Shown: in pieces, positions 18,812 through 27,133 of the stretch
How positions within the stretch are numbered: the stretch's first letter is position 1
How the letters are laid out: every line of letters starts with the position of its first letter
NCBI GenBank assembly: GCA_963848525.1
Contig: CAWKDZ010000005.1
Coordinates: 62,001-126,000, forward strand
DNA: 64,000 nucleotides
Direction: 5' to 3'
Source: JACCTU01 sp963848525
GTDB lineage: Bacteria > Actinomycetota > Thermoleophilia > Gaiellales > Gaiellaceae
The notes under the pieces: generated by a model
The model's input: only the letters and a program-made list of their open reading frames with translations
Database searches by the model: none
Told to the model about the DNA's origin: nothing
Made by a program: the position numbers and the translations under genes

Positions 18812-19484
18812 GGCGATTTAGCGTACTGGAGCGCCGCCGACGCACCACGAGGTAGATCACCCCGAGCACGATCGCCGCCGCGACCGCGTAGTCCACGTAG
18901 TGGAAGTTCTCGTGGAAGGTCTCCCAGTTCGCGCCCGCGGCGTAGCCCACGCCCGCGAACGCGAGGCACCAGAGCGTGGAGCCGACGAACGTGAGCACGA
19001 GGTACCGCCAGAACGGTGCGCGGAAGACGCCGGCCGGGATCGAGATGAACGAGCGCGCGACCGGCGTGATCCGCCCGATGAAGACGGCCCAGTCGCCCCA
19101 GCGGTCGAACCACCGCTCCGCCTTCTCCAGCCGGTGCGGGGGCAGGTGCAGCCAGCGGCCGTGGCGCTCGAGGTAGGGGCGGCCGCCGTAGATCCCGATC
19201 GCCCAGCCGAGCACCGAGCCGATCGTGTACCCGATCGTGCCGGCCAGCACCATCACTGCGTACGCCGTCGGCCCGCTCTCGAACTCGTGGCCGAAGAGCA
19301 CGACGCCCGACGAGAACGCGCCCGCCGCGAGCGCGCCGGAGTAGACCATCACGAGCTCGCTCGCGGCCGGGAAGACCGCGTCGATCAGCATCAGGAGGAA
19401 GACCGCGTAGACGCCGTGGTTGCCGATCGCCTCGGTGACCCAGTCGGTGATGAACGAGGTGACGGACGCCGCGAGGACGGTCAT
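18792..19484 (-). CDS. DedA/SNARE-associated family membrane protein
   Basis: A 230-residue membrane protein with the family core: ERHGRWLHLPPHRLEKAERW, FDRWGDWAVFIGRITPVARS, then SIPAGVFRAPFWRYL. Members act as lipid scramblases or flippases, including undecaprenyl-phosphate recycling in some cases, so a role beside glycan synthesis fits. The ATG at 19484 overlaps the upstream stop (ATGA). Five or so hydrophobic segments are visible. Substrate choice cannot be read from the sequence. Confidence 0.9.
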   Translation of the reverse strand: MTVLAASVTSFITDWVTEAIGNHGVYAVFLLMLIDAVFPAASELVMVYSGALAAGAFSSGVVLFGHEFESGPTAYAVMVLAGTIGYTIGSVLGWAIGIYGGRPYLERHGRWLHLPPHRLEKAERWFDRWGDWAVFIGRITPVARSFISIPAGVFRAPFWRYLVLTFVGSTLWCLAFAGVGYAAGANWETFHENFHYVDYAVAAAIVLGVIYLVVRRRRSSTLNRRADPAR

Positions 19485-21160
19485 CGACCGCGCACCGTGA
19501 AGGGCGCGGTCAGCGAGACGATGCCGAGCTCGTTCTGCGCGGTCACCCGCAGCTGGTAGCGGCCGGCGCGAACCTGAGCGCGCCATGCCACCGACCGTGA
19601 GCCGGCCTGCAGCGTGCGGGGCGCGAGCGTGCGAACCGTCGCTCCGGTCGCGGTCAGGACGGTCGCCCGCACCTGCGCCGTGCGCGTGAGCGTGAACGAA
19701 GCGCGCTGCGTCGCGCGGCGGCGCACGGACGGAGCCCGCAGCGAGCCGAGCGTGAGGTTGACGAAGAACTGGCGCTCCGCTTGCGAGACCCGGCCGAGGT
19801 CGTCCGTCGCGTCGACCACGAAGCGCCAACGCCCCTCCGGCGCACTCTCGGCCCAGGGGAAGCGGAAGGTGCCGAGCGTCGTCTTCGCGCCGGCGTCGAT
19901 CGGCCGCTGGCTGCCGTCCGGCGCGATCAGCCGCGCGTTGACGGTCGACGGGCGCACGAGCTTGTACGCGAGCGTCTGCCGCTCGCCGACGCCGTCGCCG
20001 TTCGGCGAGACGACCTCCTCGGGCAGCTCGGGCGCGTGCACGCCGTAGTAGAGGAGGTTGAGCGACTCGGCGACCGCGCGCTCGCCGCCGGGATCGGACG
20101 GTCGGTTGAGCAGCGCGCCCTCGAAGGCCATCGTCGAGGAGCCGCCGCCGTCGAGCGCGGAGGCCGTCCATGCCCCGAGCCGCGCGAGCGTCAGCGCGAG
20201 CTCGAAGTTCGTCATCCCGACGCTGAAGCCGGGCCGTCGCCCGTCGACCGTGACGAGGATGATCCGGCCGTCCTGCATCTGCCCTACGGCGGTACGCGGC
20301 TGCCGCGGGACGAGCTGGTCGACGGTGAAGATCTCGTTCGAGCGGAAGATCGGCTTGCCTTCGCGCACGAGCAGCGGCCCGCCGCCGATCGCGTCGACGA
20401 GGCCCGACCAGTCCGGCGTCAGCGTCAGCCGGACCCTCACGTTCGAGCCCAGCGGCGCTTCGGTCGCGAGCCTCCCTGCACCCGTCGCACCGCGGCCGAC
20501 GAGGACGGCGCCGCCCGGCGGGATCGGGGTCGCGCCGCCCTGCTTGGCCTGGACGACGGTGCCGACGAGGTCGCGGAGCGGCTGCGCCGCGGGAAACGGC
20601 GTGAGCACGAGCTCGACGGTCTCGGTTGCCGGGGGCGTGGCCGGGCCGTAGGTGGAGGTGTAGAGCGCGGTGCCGCCGGACGACGGGTCGCGGTTCAGGA
20701 CGAGCGGCCGCCGCTGCCCCGAGCCCTGCCACGTGCCCGCGAAGCGGACGCGCTCGATGCGGAGGGTGCCGTCCGGGCCGATGCCCGTGCTCGAGCGGTC
20801 CGGGCTGGGCGGCGCCGCGAGCACGCCGTTCAGCATCAGCATCCCGCTCGGGTAGCCGACGTTCCAGTTGAACATGTCGCCGTTGACGCCCGCGACGGTC
20901 GCGGTCGAGAACACCCGACGCTGCATCTGCGTCACCCGCTCGCGGCCGACGATCGCGTCGTTCGAAAGGATCGGCTTGAGCGCGTAGAGACCGGTCGGGC
21001 GCGGGCCGCGGAGCACGTGCAGCACGACGGGGCCGTGCGGCTTGAACTCGACCTGCGTCTCGTAGCTGACGCCGGGCATCAGCAGCCGTGCCTGCCCCAA
21101 CGACGCGGGCGCAAGCACGAGCGCCGCCAACGCGGCTGTGAAGACGACCTTCCCGAGCAC
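19481..21160 (-). CDS. Exported phosphodiester glycosidase-like (NAGPA/DUF2233) protein
   Basis: A 559-residue secreted protein with signal peptide LGKVVFTAALAALVLAPASL. The phosphodiester glycosidase domain spans about residues 85-380, with AGVNGDMFNWN, DAIGGGPLLV, TVDGRRPGFSVGMTN and the family end motif ALDGGGSSTMAFEG. Relatives remove sugar-1-phosphate caps or cleave cell-wall phosphodiesters; the bacterial substrate is not settled. Residues about 460-555 look like Ig-like beta modules (FlgD-type ending). Its stop overlaps the DedA start, so it belongs to the same operon as the sugar genes. Confidence 0.85.
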   Translation of the reverse strand: MLGKVVFTAALAALVLAPASLGQARLLMPGVSYETQVEFKPHGPVVLHVLRGPRPTGLYALKPILSNDAIVGRERVTQMQRRVFSTATVAGVNGDMFNWNVGYPSGMLMLNGVLAAPPSPDRSSTGIGPDGTLRIERVRFAGTWQGSGQRRPLVLNRDPSSGGTALYTSTYGPATPPATETVELVLTPFPAAQPLRDLVGTVVQAKQGGATPIPPGGAVLVGRGATGAGRLATEAPLGSNVRVRLTLTPDWSGLVDAIGGGPLLVREGKPIFRSNEIFTVDQLVPRQPRTAVGQMQDGRIILVTVDGRRPGFSVGMTNFELALTLARLGAWTASALDGGGSSTMAFEGALLNRPSDPGGERAVAESLNLLYYGVHAPELPEEVVSPNGDGVGERQTLAYKLVRPSTVNARLIAPDGSQRPIDAGAKTTLGTFRFPWAESAPEGRWRFVVDATDDLGRVSQAERQFFVNLTLGSLRAPSVRRRATQRASFTLTRTAQVRATVLTATGATVRTLAPRTLQAGSRSVAWRAQVRAGRYQLRVTAQNELGIVSLTAPFTVRGR

Positions 21161-21179
21161 GACCCGCGCAGACGGTACC

Positions 21180-21207
21180 AGGGAGGGGAGCCGGTGCTCC
21201 CCTCCCT
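21180..21207. terminator. 12-bp hairpin between two exported-protein genes
   Basis: AGGGAGGGGAGC, loop CGGT, then the exact reverse complement. It stands 11 bases past the stop of the phosphoesterase gene (minus strand) and about 20 bases before the glycosidase start. It is probably a terminator or attenuator; no T run follows. Confidence 0.5.
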
Positions 21208-21217
21208 CAAAGAACGC

Positions 21218-22465
21218 TTACGCGCCCGGAACGGTGACGTCGACCCACACCGCGCGGTGGTCCGTGGTCAGCGCCGGGAAGCCGGCGCCCGTCAAGTCGA
21301 CGAGGTACGCGAACGGGCGGAGCGGATCGTTGTCCGCCGGATCGTTGCTCGGCCAGAAGATGCCGCTCGACACGATCTTCAGGTTCTTGCGCGGTAGGAC
21401 GTAGTCCACGCGGAGGTTGCCCGGGCCGCACGGCGCGAAGTCGCAGAAGTCGGCCGTGTCGAGCGCCGGATCGCCCCGGTGGGTGTCGTTCAGCCGATCC
21501 TGCACGCGGGTCGCCCAAGGGCCGCCGAGACTCGAGGGCGCCGTCTTCGTGTTGACCAGCGGATGGTCGAGGAGCTGCTGGATCGACCCCGGGATGCTGT
21601 CGCCGTCGAGCGGGTCGGAGTTCTGGTCACCCGCGATCACGAACAGCTCGCCCGGCTCGAGGCCGCCGCTGACGCCGTCGTCGTCGTAGATGTAGCCGCT
21701 TTTGCCGGGGGAGATGTAGTCCGCCCAGAAGCGGATCTCGTCGTTGTTCCTGCGGCCGTTGCGGTCCTCCGGCCCGTCGAACACGGGCGGCGTCGGGTGG
21801 GAGACGAGGAAGTGCACAGTCTTCCGGCCGATCTGGATCGGAATGTCCCAATGGCTCTTCGACGAGAGCCGCAGGATCTCGACCTCGTCCGGCGAGTAGA
21901 ACGGCGTCGGGATCAGGTTGCCCGGCATGTCCTTCCACTTGAAGAGCTGGAACGTGCGGACGGCCGCGGTGTCGATCGGGTACCTCGAGTAGACGACCAT
22001 GCCGAATTTGCCGGGGAACTCTCCGAACCCGAACGAGTCGTCTCCGTAGGAGATGTCGCCGGGTGTCGTGTCGACGACGCCGTTGTTGTTCAGATCCTTG
22101 CCGCTCGGTATCCCCGTGTTCGACGGCGCGATGAACGAGTACGGGTAGTCGATCGCCGCAGCGCCGTTCTGCGAGACCTCGAGGTAGTTGTCGCGGAAGA
22201 GATCGACGGGCCTCTGCGGATTTGCCGCGTCGAAGTCGAACTCGTTGATCAGGAGCACGTCCGGCCGATAGCGCTGAACCGTCTCGGCGACGTTCCTCGC
22301 CTGCTGGTTGCTCGGCGTCGAGAGGTCGATCGCGAGCTGTCCCTCGAAGAAGCGGTTCAGCGAGGCGTTGAACGTCGAGAAGCGCGCGTCCGCGTCGGGC
22401 GGTTTGGCCGTCGCGGCAGGCACGAGTGTGAGCGCCGCGAGCGCGGCGATCAGAAATCCTCTCAT
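21218..22465 (-). CDS. Exported endonuclease/exonuclease/phosphatase-family protein
   Basis: A 415-residue secreted member of the DNase I-like fold. The ATG at 22465 is chosen because it follows the purine-rich site AAGGGGAGAG and starts a clear signal peptide (RGFLIAALAALTLVPAATA). Family marks in order are FSTFNASLNR, LLINEFDFD, LVSHPTPPVFDG, AGDQNSDP and TDHRAVWVDV, which match the catalytic Asn/Glu/His/Asp set. It is probably an extracellular nuclease or phosphodiesterase, perhaps scavenging phosphate. Its neighbours include a second exported phosphodiester enzyme. Confidence 0.87.
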   Translation of the reverse strand: MRGFLIAALAALTLVPAATAKPPDADARFSTFNASLNRFFEGQLAIDLSTPSNQQARNVAETVQRYRPDVLLINEFDFDAANPQRPVDLFRDNYLEVSQNGAAAIDYPYSFIAPSNTGIPSGKDLNNNGVVDTTPGDISYGDDSFGFGEFPGKFGMVVYSRYPIDTAAVRTFQLFKWKDMPGNLIPTPFYSPDEVEILRLSSKSHWDIPIQIGRKTVHFLVSHPTPPVFDGPEDRNGRRNNDEIRFWADYISPGKSGYIYDDDGVSGGLEPGELFVIAGDQNSDPLDGDSIPGSIQQLLDHPLVNTKTAPSSLGGPWATRVQDRLNDTHRGDPALDTADFCDFAPCGPGNLRVDYVLPRKNLKIVSSGIFWPSNDPADNDPLRPFAYLVDLTGAGFPALTTDHRAVWVDVTVPGA

Positions 22466-22540
22466 TCGGCTCTCCCCTTGAGTCGTTGTCGGCTGGTGTC
22501 TACCGCGCCCGATGCCCGAGTGCAAGCTCGTTCACCGTTC

Positions 22541-22864
22541 CTACGCCGTTTGCTCGTACATCAGCGTCGTCATGGTCGTACCCTCGGTCCAGAGCCGGTG
22601 GGTGACGCCCTTAGGCCAGACGACGAACTGGCCGGCGCGGAGAGGCGCTCGCTCCTCGCCGACGCTCGTCCAGCCCTCGCCCTCGAGACACGCGACGTAC
22701 GTGTCGTTGTCGCCGGGATGCTCGTGAATCGTCCCGTCGGACGCGAAGCGAAGCAGCGAGAAGAAGAAGCCGGGCTCGCTGACGAGCACCTTGCCGACGA
22801 CGCCCACGCAGCCCTCGTAGGGCAACGGGCTCCAGTCGGGCCGCGGCGAGCTCTCGAGGCGCAA
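22541..22864 (-). CDS. Small cupin-domain protein
   Basis: A 107-residue single cupin. The core is HEHPGDNDTYVACLEGEGW, then GQFVVWPKGVTHRLWTE, giving the His/Asp/His pattern of a metal site. The only start in the region is a TTG at 22864, 2 bases after the UbiA gene stop, so the exact N-terminus is uncertain. Function is unknown; small cupins include sensors, isomerases and dioxygenases. It is the last gene of the menaquinone run. Confidence 0.72.
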   Translation of the reverse strand: MRLESSPRPDWSPLPYEGCVGVVGKVLVSEPGFFFSLLRFASDGTIHEHPGDNDTYVACLEGEGWTSVGEERAPLRAGQFVVWPKGVTHRLWTEGTTMTTLMYEQTA

Positions 22865-22866
22865 CG

Positions 22867-24201
22867 CTAGAGAGCGTCGGCGACGATCGCGACCACGTAC
22901 CCCACGACGAGCAGAAGCCCCGTCACGAGGTGGAGTTGGATGTTCTTGCCCATCGCCGGCATCAGCACGTACGGCTTGTCATACGCCTCGCGGAGGGCAC
23001 GCACGACGGGCAGCGCGATCGGCACCGCGGCGAGCGCGATCAGCGTCGGCCAGGGCGTGACGTCGAGGAACGGGAGCACGAGGATTACCGCGAAGGCCGC
23101 CGCGACTGCGCCGATGTAGCCGTTGATGACCGCGTCCTTGGAGAGGCGTACGGGGAGCGTCCGCTTCCCCGCGGCCTCGTCGCCCGGCCGGTCGGGCACC
23201 TCGTTCACGTAGAGCACGAGCGCGATCAGGATCCCGACCGGGATCGAGATCAGGAAAGGCTCCCAGGCGTACTCGCGTGCCTGCACGAAATACGCGCCGA
23301 GCGTCATGATCGGCCCGAACCCGGCGAAGACGGCGAGCTCCCCGAGGCCGCGGTGCACGAGCTTCAGCGGGGGCGCGGTGTAGAAGAAGCCGACGGCGAG
23401 GCCGGCAAGCCCGAGCCAGAGCAGGTCCCACCCACGCGTGGCCGCGAGCACGATCCCGATCGCGAACCCGAGCGCGTAGAAGCCCCACGCGAGCAGCGCC
23501 ATCGTCCGCTCGCTCAGGAGGTCGTAGAGGATGACGCGGGACCCGCCGCTGAACTGCGTCGGCGTGACGTTCGCCTCGTCCGCGCCGCTCTTGAAGTCGT
23601 AGACGTCGTTGAAGACGTTGATCGCGAGGTGCACGACGCACCCGCCGACGAGCGTGAGCAGGAAGACCCACCAGCTGAAGCCGTTGGCGAGGCCTGCCAC
23701 GGCGGTGCCGAGCAGGATCGGGACGATCGTCGCCGAGAGGAACGGCAGCCGCGTCGCGCGCAGGAACAGCCAGCCGCGCGAGAGCTGCGGCTTGACCTCG
23801 CGGCCCTGCTCGCGCGAGACGCGCGCGTAGTAGCGCTTCGCCTGCGGGAGGCTGCGCTCCGAGTACTCGAAGAACGGCACGTCCTGCTCGTCCCACCCGA
23901 GCTCGCGCTCGGGCGTGAGCACGTAGCCGCCGTCGTCGCGCTCGATCTTGCCCCAGAGCGAGACGTACCGGCGCTCGTCGTAGCCGACGCCGGGCTGCGG
24001 GCGGATGTGGCTGAAGACGGCGCTGATCCGCCGATCGAGCGGAGGCTGGAGCTCGTCTGCGACGTCGCGGAGCTTGACGACGCCGCGTGCGGCGTCCGCC
24101 TCGAAGTCCGTCGCGACGGAGACCGGATAGCCGTCCTCGCCGACGTAGACGATCACCGCATGCGAGAAGCGCTCGCCGAGCGTCGCGAGGACGTCCTTCA
24201 C
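22867..24201 (-). CDS. menA: UbiA prenyltransferase (MenA-like) with N-terminal split-barrel domain
   Basis: A 444-residue protein starting at the GTG that overlaps the upstream stop (GTGA). Residues about 1-145 look like an FMN-binding split barrel (SHAVIVYVGEDGYPVSVATD, then RRYVSLWGKIER). Residues about 155-444 form a UbiA prenyltransferase with eight or nine helices and the two aspartate motifs NVFNDVYDFKSG and NEVPDRPGDE, which bind magnesium and the prenyl diphosphate. With menG and a polyprenyl synthase in the same operon, it probably attaches the prenyl tail to dihydroxynaphthoate in menaquinone synthesis. The split-barrel fusion is unusual for MenA and echoes the stand-alone split-barrel gene immediately upstream. 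Confidence 0.85.
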   Translation of the reverse strand: MKDVLATLGERFSHAVIVYVGEDGYPVSVATDFEADAARGVVKLRDVADELQPPLDRRISAVFSHIRPQPGVGYDERRYVSLWGKIERDDGGYVLTPERELGWDEQDVPFFEYSERSLPQAKRYYARVSREQGREVKPQLSRGWLFLRATRLPFLSATIVPILLGTAVAGLANGFSWWVFLLTLVGGCVVHLAINVFNDVYDFKSGADEANVTPTQFSGGSRVILYDLLSERTMALLAWGFYALGFAIGIVLAATRGWDLLWLGLAGLAVGFFYTAPPLKLVHRGLGELAVFAGFGPIMTLGAYFVQAREYAWEPFLISIPVGILIALVLYVNEVPDRPGDEAAGKRTLPVRLSKDAVINGYIGAVAAAFAVILVLPFLDVTPWPTLIALAAVPIALPVVRALREAYDKPYVLMPAMGKNIQLHLVTGLLLVVGYVVAIVADAL

Positions 24202-24695
24202 GTCACCGCCTCCGCAAGCTCGAAGACCTGCGGCGCGCGCGAGGTGTCCCCGCCTTCCCACAGGAACGCCCGCCTGGGCCGCAGCTCGATCACGGCGCGC
24301 TCGAAGAAGAGCGGCAGGGCCACGCGCTTGCCGAGGAACGCGTCGATCACGGGCTCCTTGGCGCGCCATAGCGGCAGCACCCGCTCCCACCCCGAGTGCA
24401 GGTCGGTGTCGTCGACGGTCGCGTCGCCCTGGATCGTCGCGCGGTTGAATGGCTCCACCTGCGCCGCAACCGGGTCGCTGATCGAGAGCGAGACCTTCGG
24501 GTTCTCCTTGATGTGCTCGAGCTTCTTCGAGAAGAGCACGCTCGAGGTGAGGTAGATCAGCTCACCGTCGTAGAGCGGGATCATCGGGTGCGTGACCGGG
24601 CGTCCTGTCGGGTCGATCACTGTCAGCTCGGCCGCGAGCGCGGCGCCGAGCAGCTCCTCGATCGGCCCGGGCAGCGCTCCCACGGCGCCGACCAT
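24198..24695 (-). CDS. Pyridoxamine 5'-phosphate oxidase-like split-barrel protein
   Basis: A 165-residue FMN-type split barrel. Family marks are VIDPTGRPVTHPMIPLYDGE, LIYLTSS, then KKLEHIKENPKVSLSISDP. It lacks the extra C-terminal piece of true PdxH. Such proteins bind flavin, F420 or heme and reduce or shield redox compounds. Its place between the polyprenyl synthase and UbiA suggests a quinone-related job, and the downstream UbiA carries a second copy of the fold. The reaction is unknown. Confidence 0.8.
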   Translation of the reverse strand: MVGAVGALPGPIEELLGAALAAELTVIDPTGRPVTHPMIPLYDGELIYLTSSVLFSKKLEHIKENPKVSLSISDPVAAQVEPFNRATIQGDATVDDTDLHSGWERVLPLWRAKEPVIDAFLGKRVALPLFFERAVIELRPRRAFLWEGGDTSRAPQVFELAEAVT

Positions 24696-24701
24696 AGTCG
24701 A

Positions 24702-25592
24702 TCAGCCCTTGCGTTCGAGAACGAGGTGCGTCAACGCCTCCAGCTCGGGCTCGTCGCGAAGAAATCCGCGCGCCTTCCTTGCAAATTCGAGCGCGACCTC
24801 GCGTGAACGCTCGAGCGCGCCCGTCTCGGCCACGCGGACCAGAGCCCCCTCGAGCGAACCTCCCGCGAGCGCCCGCCGGACGACCTCGTCATCCTTTGCG
24901 GCGAGCAGCAACGGCAACGTCGGCGTGCCCTCGCGCAGGTCGGTGCCCGCGATCTTGCCCGTCTCGAGCGTGTCGCCCGAGCAGTCGAGGATGTCGTCGA
25001 CGATCTGGAACGCGACGCCGAGCGCGAGCCCGAACGTGCCGAGGCGCATGTCGCGCGAGCCGAGGAGGCAAGCGGCGGAGAACAGCCTGCCGCTCTTGAG
25101 CGTGCAGCGCCGGACGTACTCGTCGATCGGCGTGTCGGGGTCGTGGAGCTGCCGCCGCTGGAGCGCTTCCCCCCGGGCGAGCGCGAGGCACGTCTCCGCG
25201 AGAATCCGCACGCCGTCGAGGTCGCCGGCGTCCGCGAGCTCGGCGAACGCGCGGGCGAACAGGTAGTCGCCGGTCGCGCGTGCCGCTTCCTCCCCGTGCG
25301 AGTGCCAGACGGTCGCGCGGCCGCGTCGCAGCTCGGCCCCGTCGATCAGGTCGTCGTGGACGAGCGTCGCGGTGTGGACGAGCTCGACTGCGACGCCCCC
25401 GCGAAGGGCGCGCTCGCGGTCGGTCGACGTGAGGTGGACGAGCAGCGGGCGCAGCCGCTTTCCTCCCGCGTCGAGTGCGTCCGCGCTCAGGCGCGCGACG
25501 GTGCCCGGGTGGCGGGCTGTTGCTCCGCGGAGCCGCTCCTCGAGCTCGTCCAGGAACGGCGTGGCGTCCAGGAGCACCGCATGAGCGTTCAC
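24702..25592 (-). CDS. Polyprenyl diphosphate synthase
   Basis: A 296-residue trans-prenyltransferase starting at the GTG overlapping the menG stop. The aspartate-rich motifs are LVHDDLIDGAELRRG (first) and FQIVDDILDCSGD (second), with GGKRLRPLLV near residue 37 and the KSGRLF segment between. It condenses isopentenyl units to the side chain used by the UbiA enzyme two genes downstream. Chain length cannot be fixed by eye. Gene order gives it to menaquinone rather than to general isoprenoid synthesis. Confidence 0.92.
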   Translation of the reverse strand: MNAHAVLLDATPFLDELEERLRGATARHPGTVARLSADALDAGGKRLRPLLVHLTSTDRERALRGGVAVELVHTATLVHDDLIDGAELRRGRATVWHSHGEEAARATGDYLFARAFAELADAGDLDGVRILAETCLALARGEALQRRQLHDPDTPIDEYVRRCTLKSGRLFSAACLLGSRDMRLGTFGLALGVAFQIVDDILDCSGDTLETGKIAGTDLREGTPTLPLLLAAKDDEVVRRALAGGSLEGALVRVAETGALERSREVALEFARKARGFLRDEPELEALTHLVLERKG

Positions 25593-26272
25593 GTGCGCGC
25601 GCCGGTGTGGAGCGCGACGATGCCGCCGGCGAGCAGCCGGTACGAGACGTCCGCGAAGGCCGCGCGCGCTATCGCCGCCGAGAGGTCCTCGGGGCCCGGG
25701 AAGCGGCGCACGCTCGCGGGCAGGTACGTGTACGCCGCGCCGCCGGGCAGCAGCTTTCCGGCGAGCGGGATGAGCACGTCGAACCACAGCCGGAAGAACG
25801 GGCGCAGCAGGCCGCGCGGGCGCGTGATCTCGAGCACCGCGATACGACCGCCCGGCCGCAACACGCGCGTCAGCTCGCGGAGGCCCAGTTCGAGGTCGCT
25901 GACGTTGCGGATCCCGAAGCCGATCGTGACCACGTCGAAGCTCCCGTCCTCGAACGGGAGCGCGAGGACGTCGCCCTCGACCCACTCGAGCTCGGGCGCC
26001 TTCCGCTGCGCACGCTCGAGCATCCGCCCGGAGAAGTCCAGCCCTGTGACTCGACCGCCCGCCCGCGCCGCCGCGATCGCGAGGTCGCCGGTCCCGCACG
26101 CAGCGTCGAGGACGCGGTCGCCCGGCCGCACGACGGCCTCGGCTGCGAGTCGCCGCCAGCGCCCGTCGAGGCCCATCGTCGTCACGCGGTTCATCGCGTC
26201 GTAGACGGGCGCGATGCGGTCGAACATCGTGCGGACGCCCTCGGGCGAGAGCGTGCCCGTGCGGATGCTCAC
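25589..26272 (-). CDS. menG: Demethylmenaquinone methyltransferase (UbiE/MenG)
   Basis: A 227-residue SAM-dependent methyltransferase. The family opening is MFDRIAPVYDAMNRVTTMGL, motif I is VLDAACGTGDLAI, and the UbiE-specific stretch TIGFGIRNVSD is present. It performs the last step of menaquinone synthesis. It begins the menaquinone half of an operon that starts with the Rieske and cytochrome genes 27 bases upstream. The start ATG at 26272 gives the usual length. Confidence 0.94.
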   Translation of the reverse strand: MSIRTGTLSPEGVRTMFDRIAPVYDAMNRVTTMGLDGRWRRLAAEAVVRPGDRVLDAACGTGDLAIAAARAGGRVTGLDFSGRMLERAQRKAPELEWVEGDVLALPFEDGSFDVVTIGFGIRNVSDLELGLRELTRVLRPGGRIAVLEITRPRGLLRPFFRLWFDVLIPLAGKLLPGGAAYTYLPASVRRFPGPEDLSAAIARAAFADVSYRLLAGGIVALHTGART

Positions 26273-26299
26273 GTCAGCCCGGGGAAGACGTGCACGGCA

Positions 26300-27133
26300 T
26301 CACCCGCCGCCACCACCGCCGCCGTCTCCGCCCGTCGACGCGTGCAGGAACGCCGCCACCGCGGCGAGGTTCTCGTCGCCGAGGTTGGCGAACGACGGCA
26401 TCACGGTGTTGCCGAACTCGGCCGGGTTCGCGATGTACGCCGCCGTCTGCTCCGGCGAGCGCGAAGTCGTCTCGCCGTAGTCAGAGAGCTCCGGCGCACC
26501 CACGTTCGCCGAGCCGGACCCGAGGTAGATGTGGCACTGGAGGCAGCCGACGAGCGCGAAGATCTCGGCGCCCTGCGTCTGCTCCTCGTCGAACCCGCCC
26601 TGCTGCGTCGACCAGCTGTCGACCGCAGCGACGGCCTCGCTCCCGAGCGACTCGCGCGCGGTTGCGCCCTTGTACGTGAGGACGCCCATCGACACCGCCG
26701 TCAGCGCGGCCGCGAGCACGGCGACCGGGCGGCGGATGAGCCGCCGCTCGCGGCTGCGGTCGATGAACGGCAGCGCGAAGAGCAGGACCATCAGGATGGT
26801 CGGGATCCCGACGGTGCCGAGCACCACCGACTCCGGCCACTTGAAGATCCGGAGCAGGTAGAAGAGGAAGTAGAAGTACCAGTCGGGTCGCGGGATGAAG
26901 CTGGTCGTGCCGGGATCGGCCTCCTCCGCGTAGTGCGGGCCGATCAGCCCCGGCTCCGTGCCGTCCGCGGTGAAGTACCAGACGCAGGCCAGCGCGGTGA
27001 TCACGGATACCACGACGAGGCTCATGACCGTGTCGTGGAACATGGCGTACGGGAAGAACGGCTTCCCCTCGCGCTCGACGTCCTCCTTGTAGCGCTCGAA
27101 CTGCGCTCGGCGTTCGTCGGCCACGCGGCTCAT
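26300..27133 (-). CDS. Cytochrome b C-terminal half (subunit IV-like) fused to cytochrome c
   Basis: A 277-residue subunit of a menaquinol:cytochrome c oxidoreductase. Three membrane helices (about residues 35-155) correspond to the C-terminal half of cytochrome b, including the Qo-site-like segment PDWYFYFLFYLLRIFKWPE. A cytochrome c domain follows, with one heme site CLQCH near residue 201 and a methionine ligand candidate in NTVMPSFANLG near 250. The tail is glycine-rich. The ATG at 27133 overlaps the stop of the cytochrome b6-like gene (ATGA). Putting the c-type heme on this subunit removes the need for a separate cytochrome c1. Confidence 0.92.
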   Translation of the reverse strand: MSRVADERRAQFERYKEDVEREGKPFFPYAMFHDTVMSLVVVSVITALACVWYFTADGTEPGLIGPHYAEEADPGTTSFIPRPDWYFYFLFYLLRIFKWPESVVLGTVGIPTILMVLLFALPFIDRSRERRLIRRPVAVLAAALTAVSMGVLTYKGATARESLGSEAVAAVDSWSTQQGGFDEEQTQGAEIFALVGCLQCHIYLGSGSANVGAPELSDYGETTSRSPEQTAAYIANPAEFGNTVMPSFANLGDENLAAVAAFLHASTGGDGGGGGGG

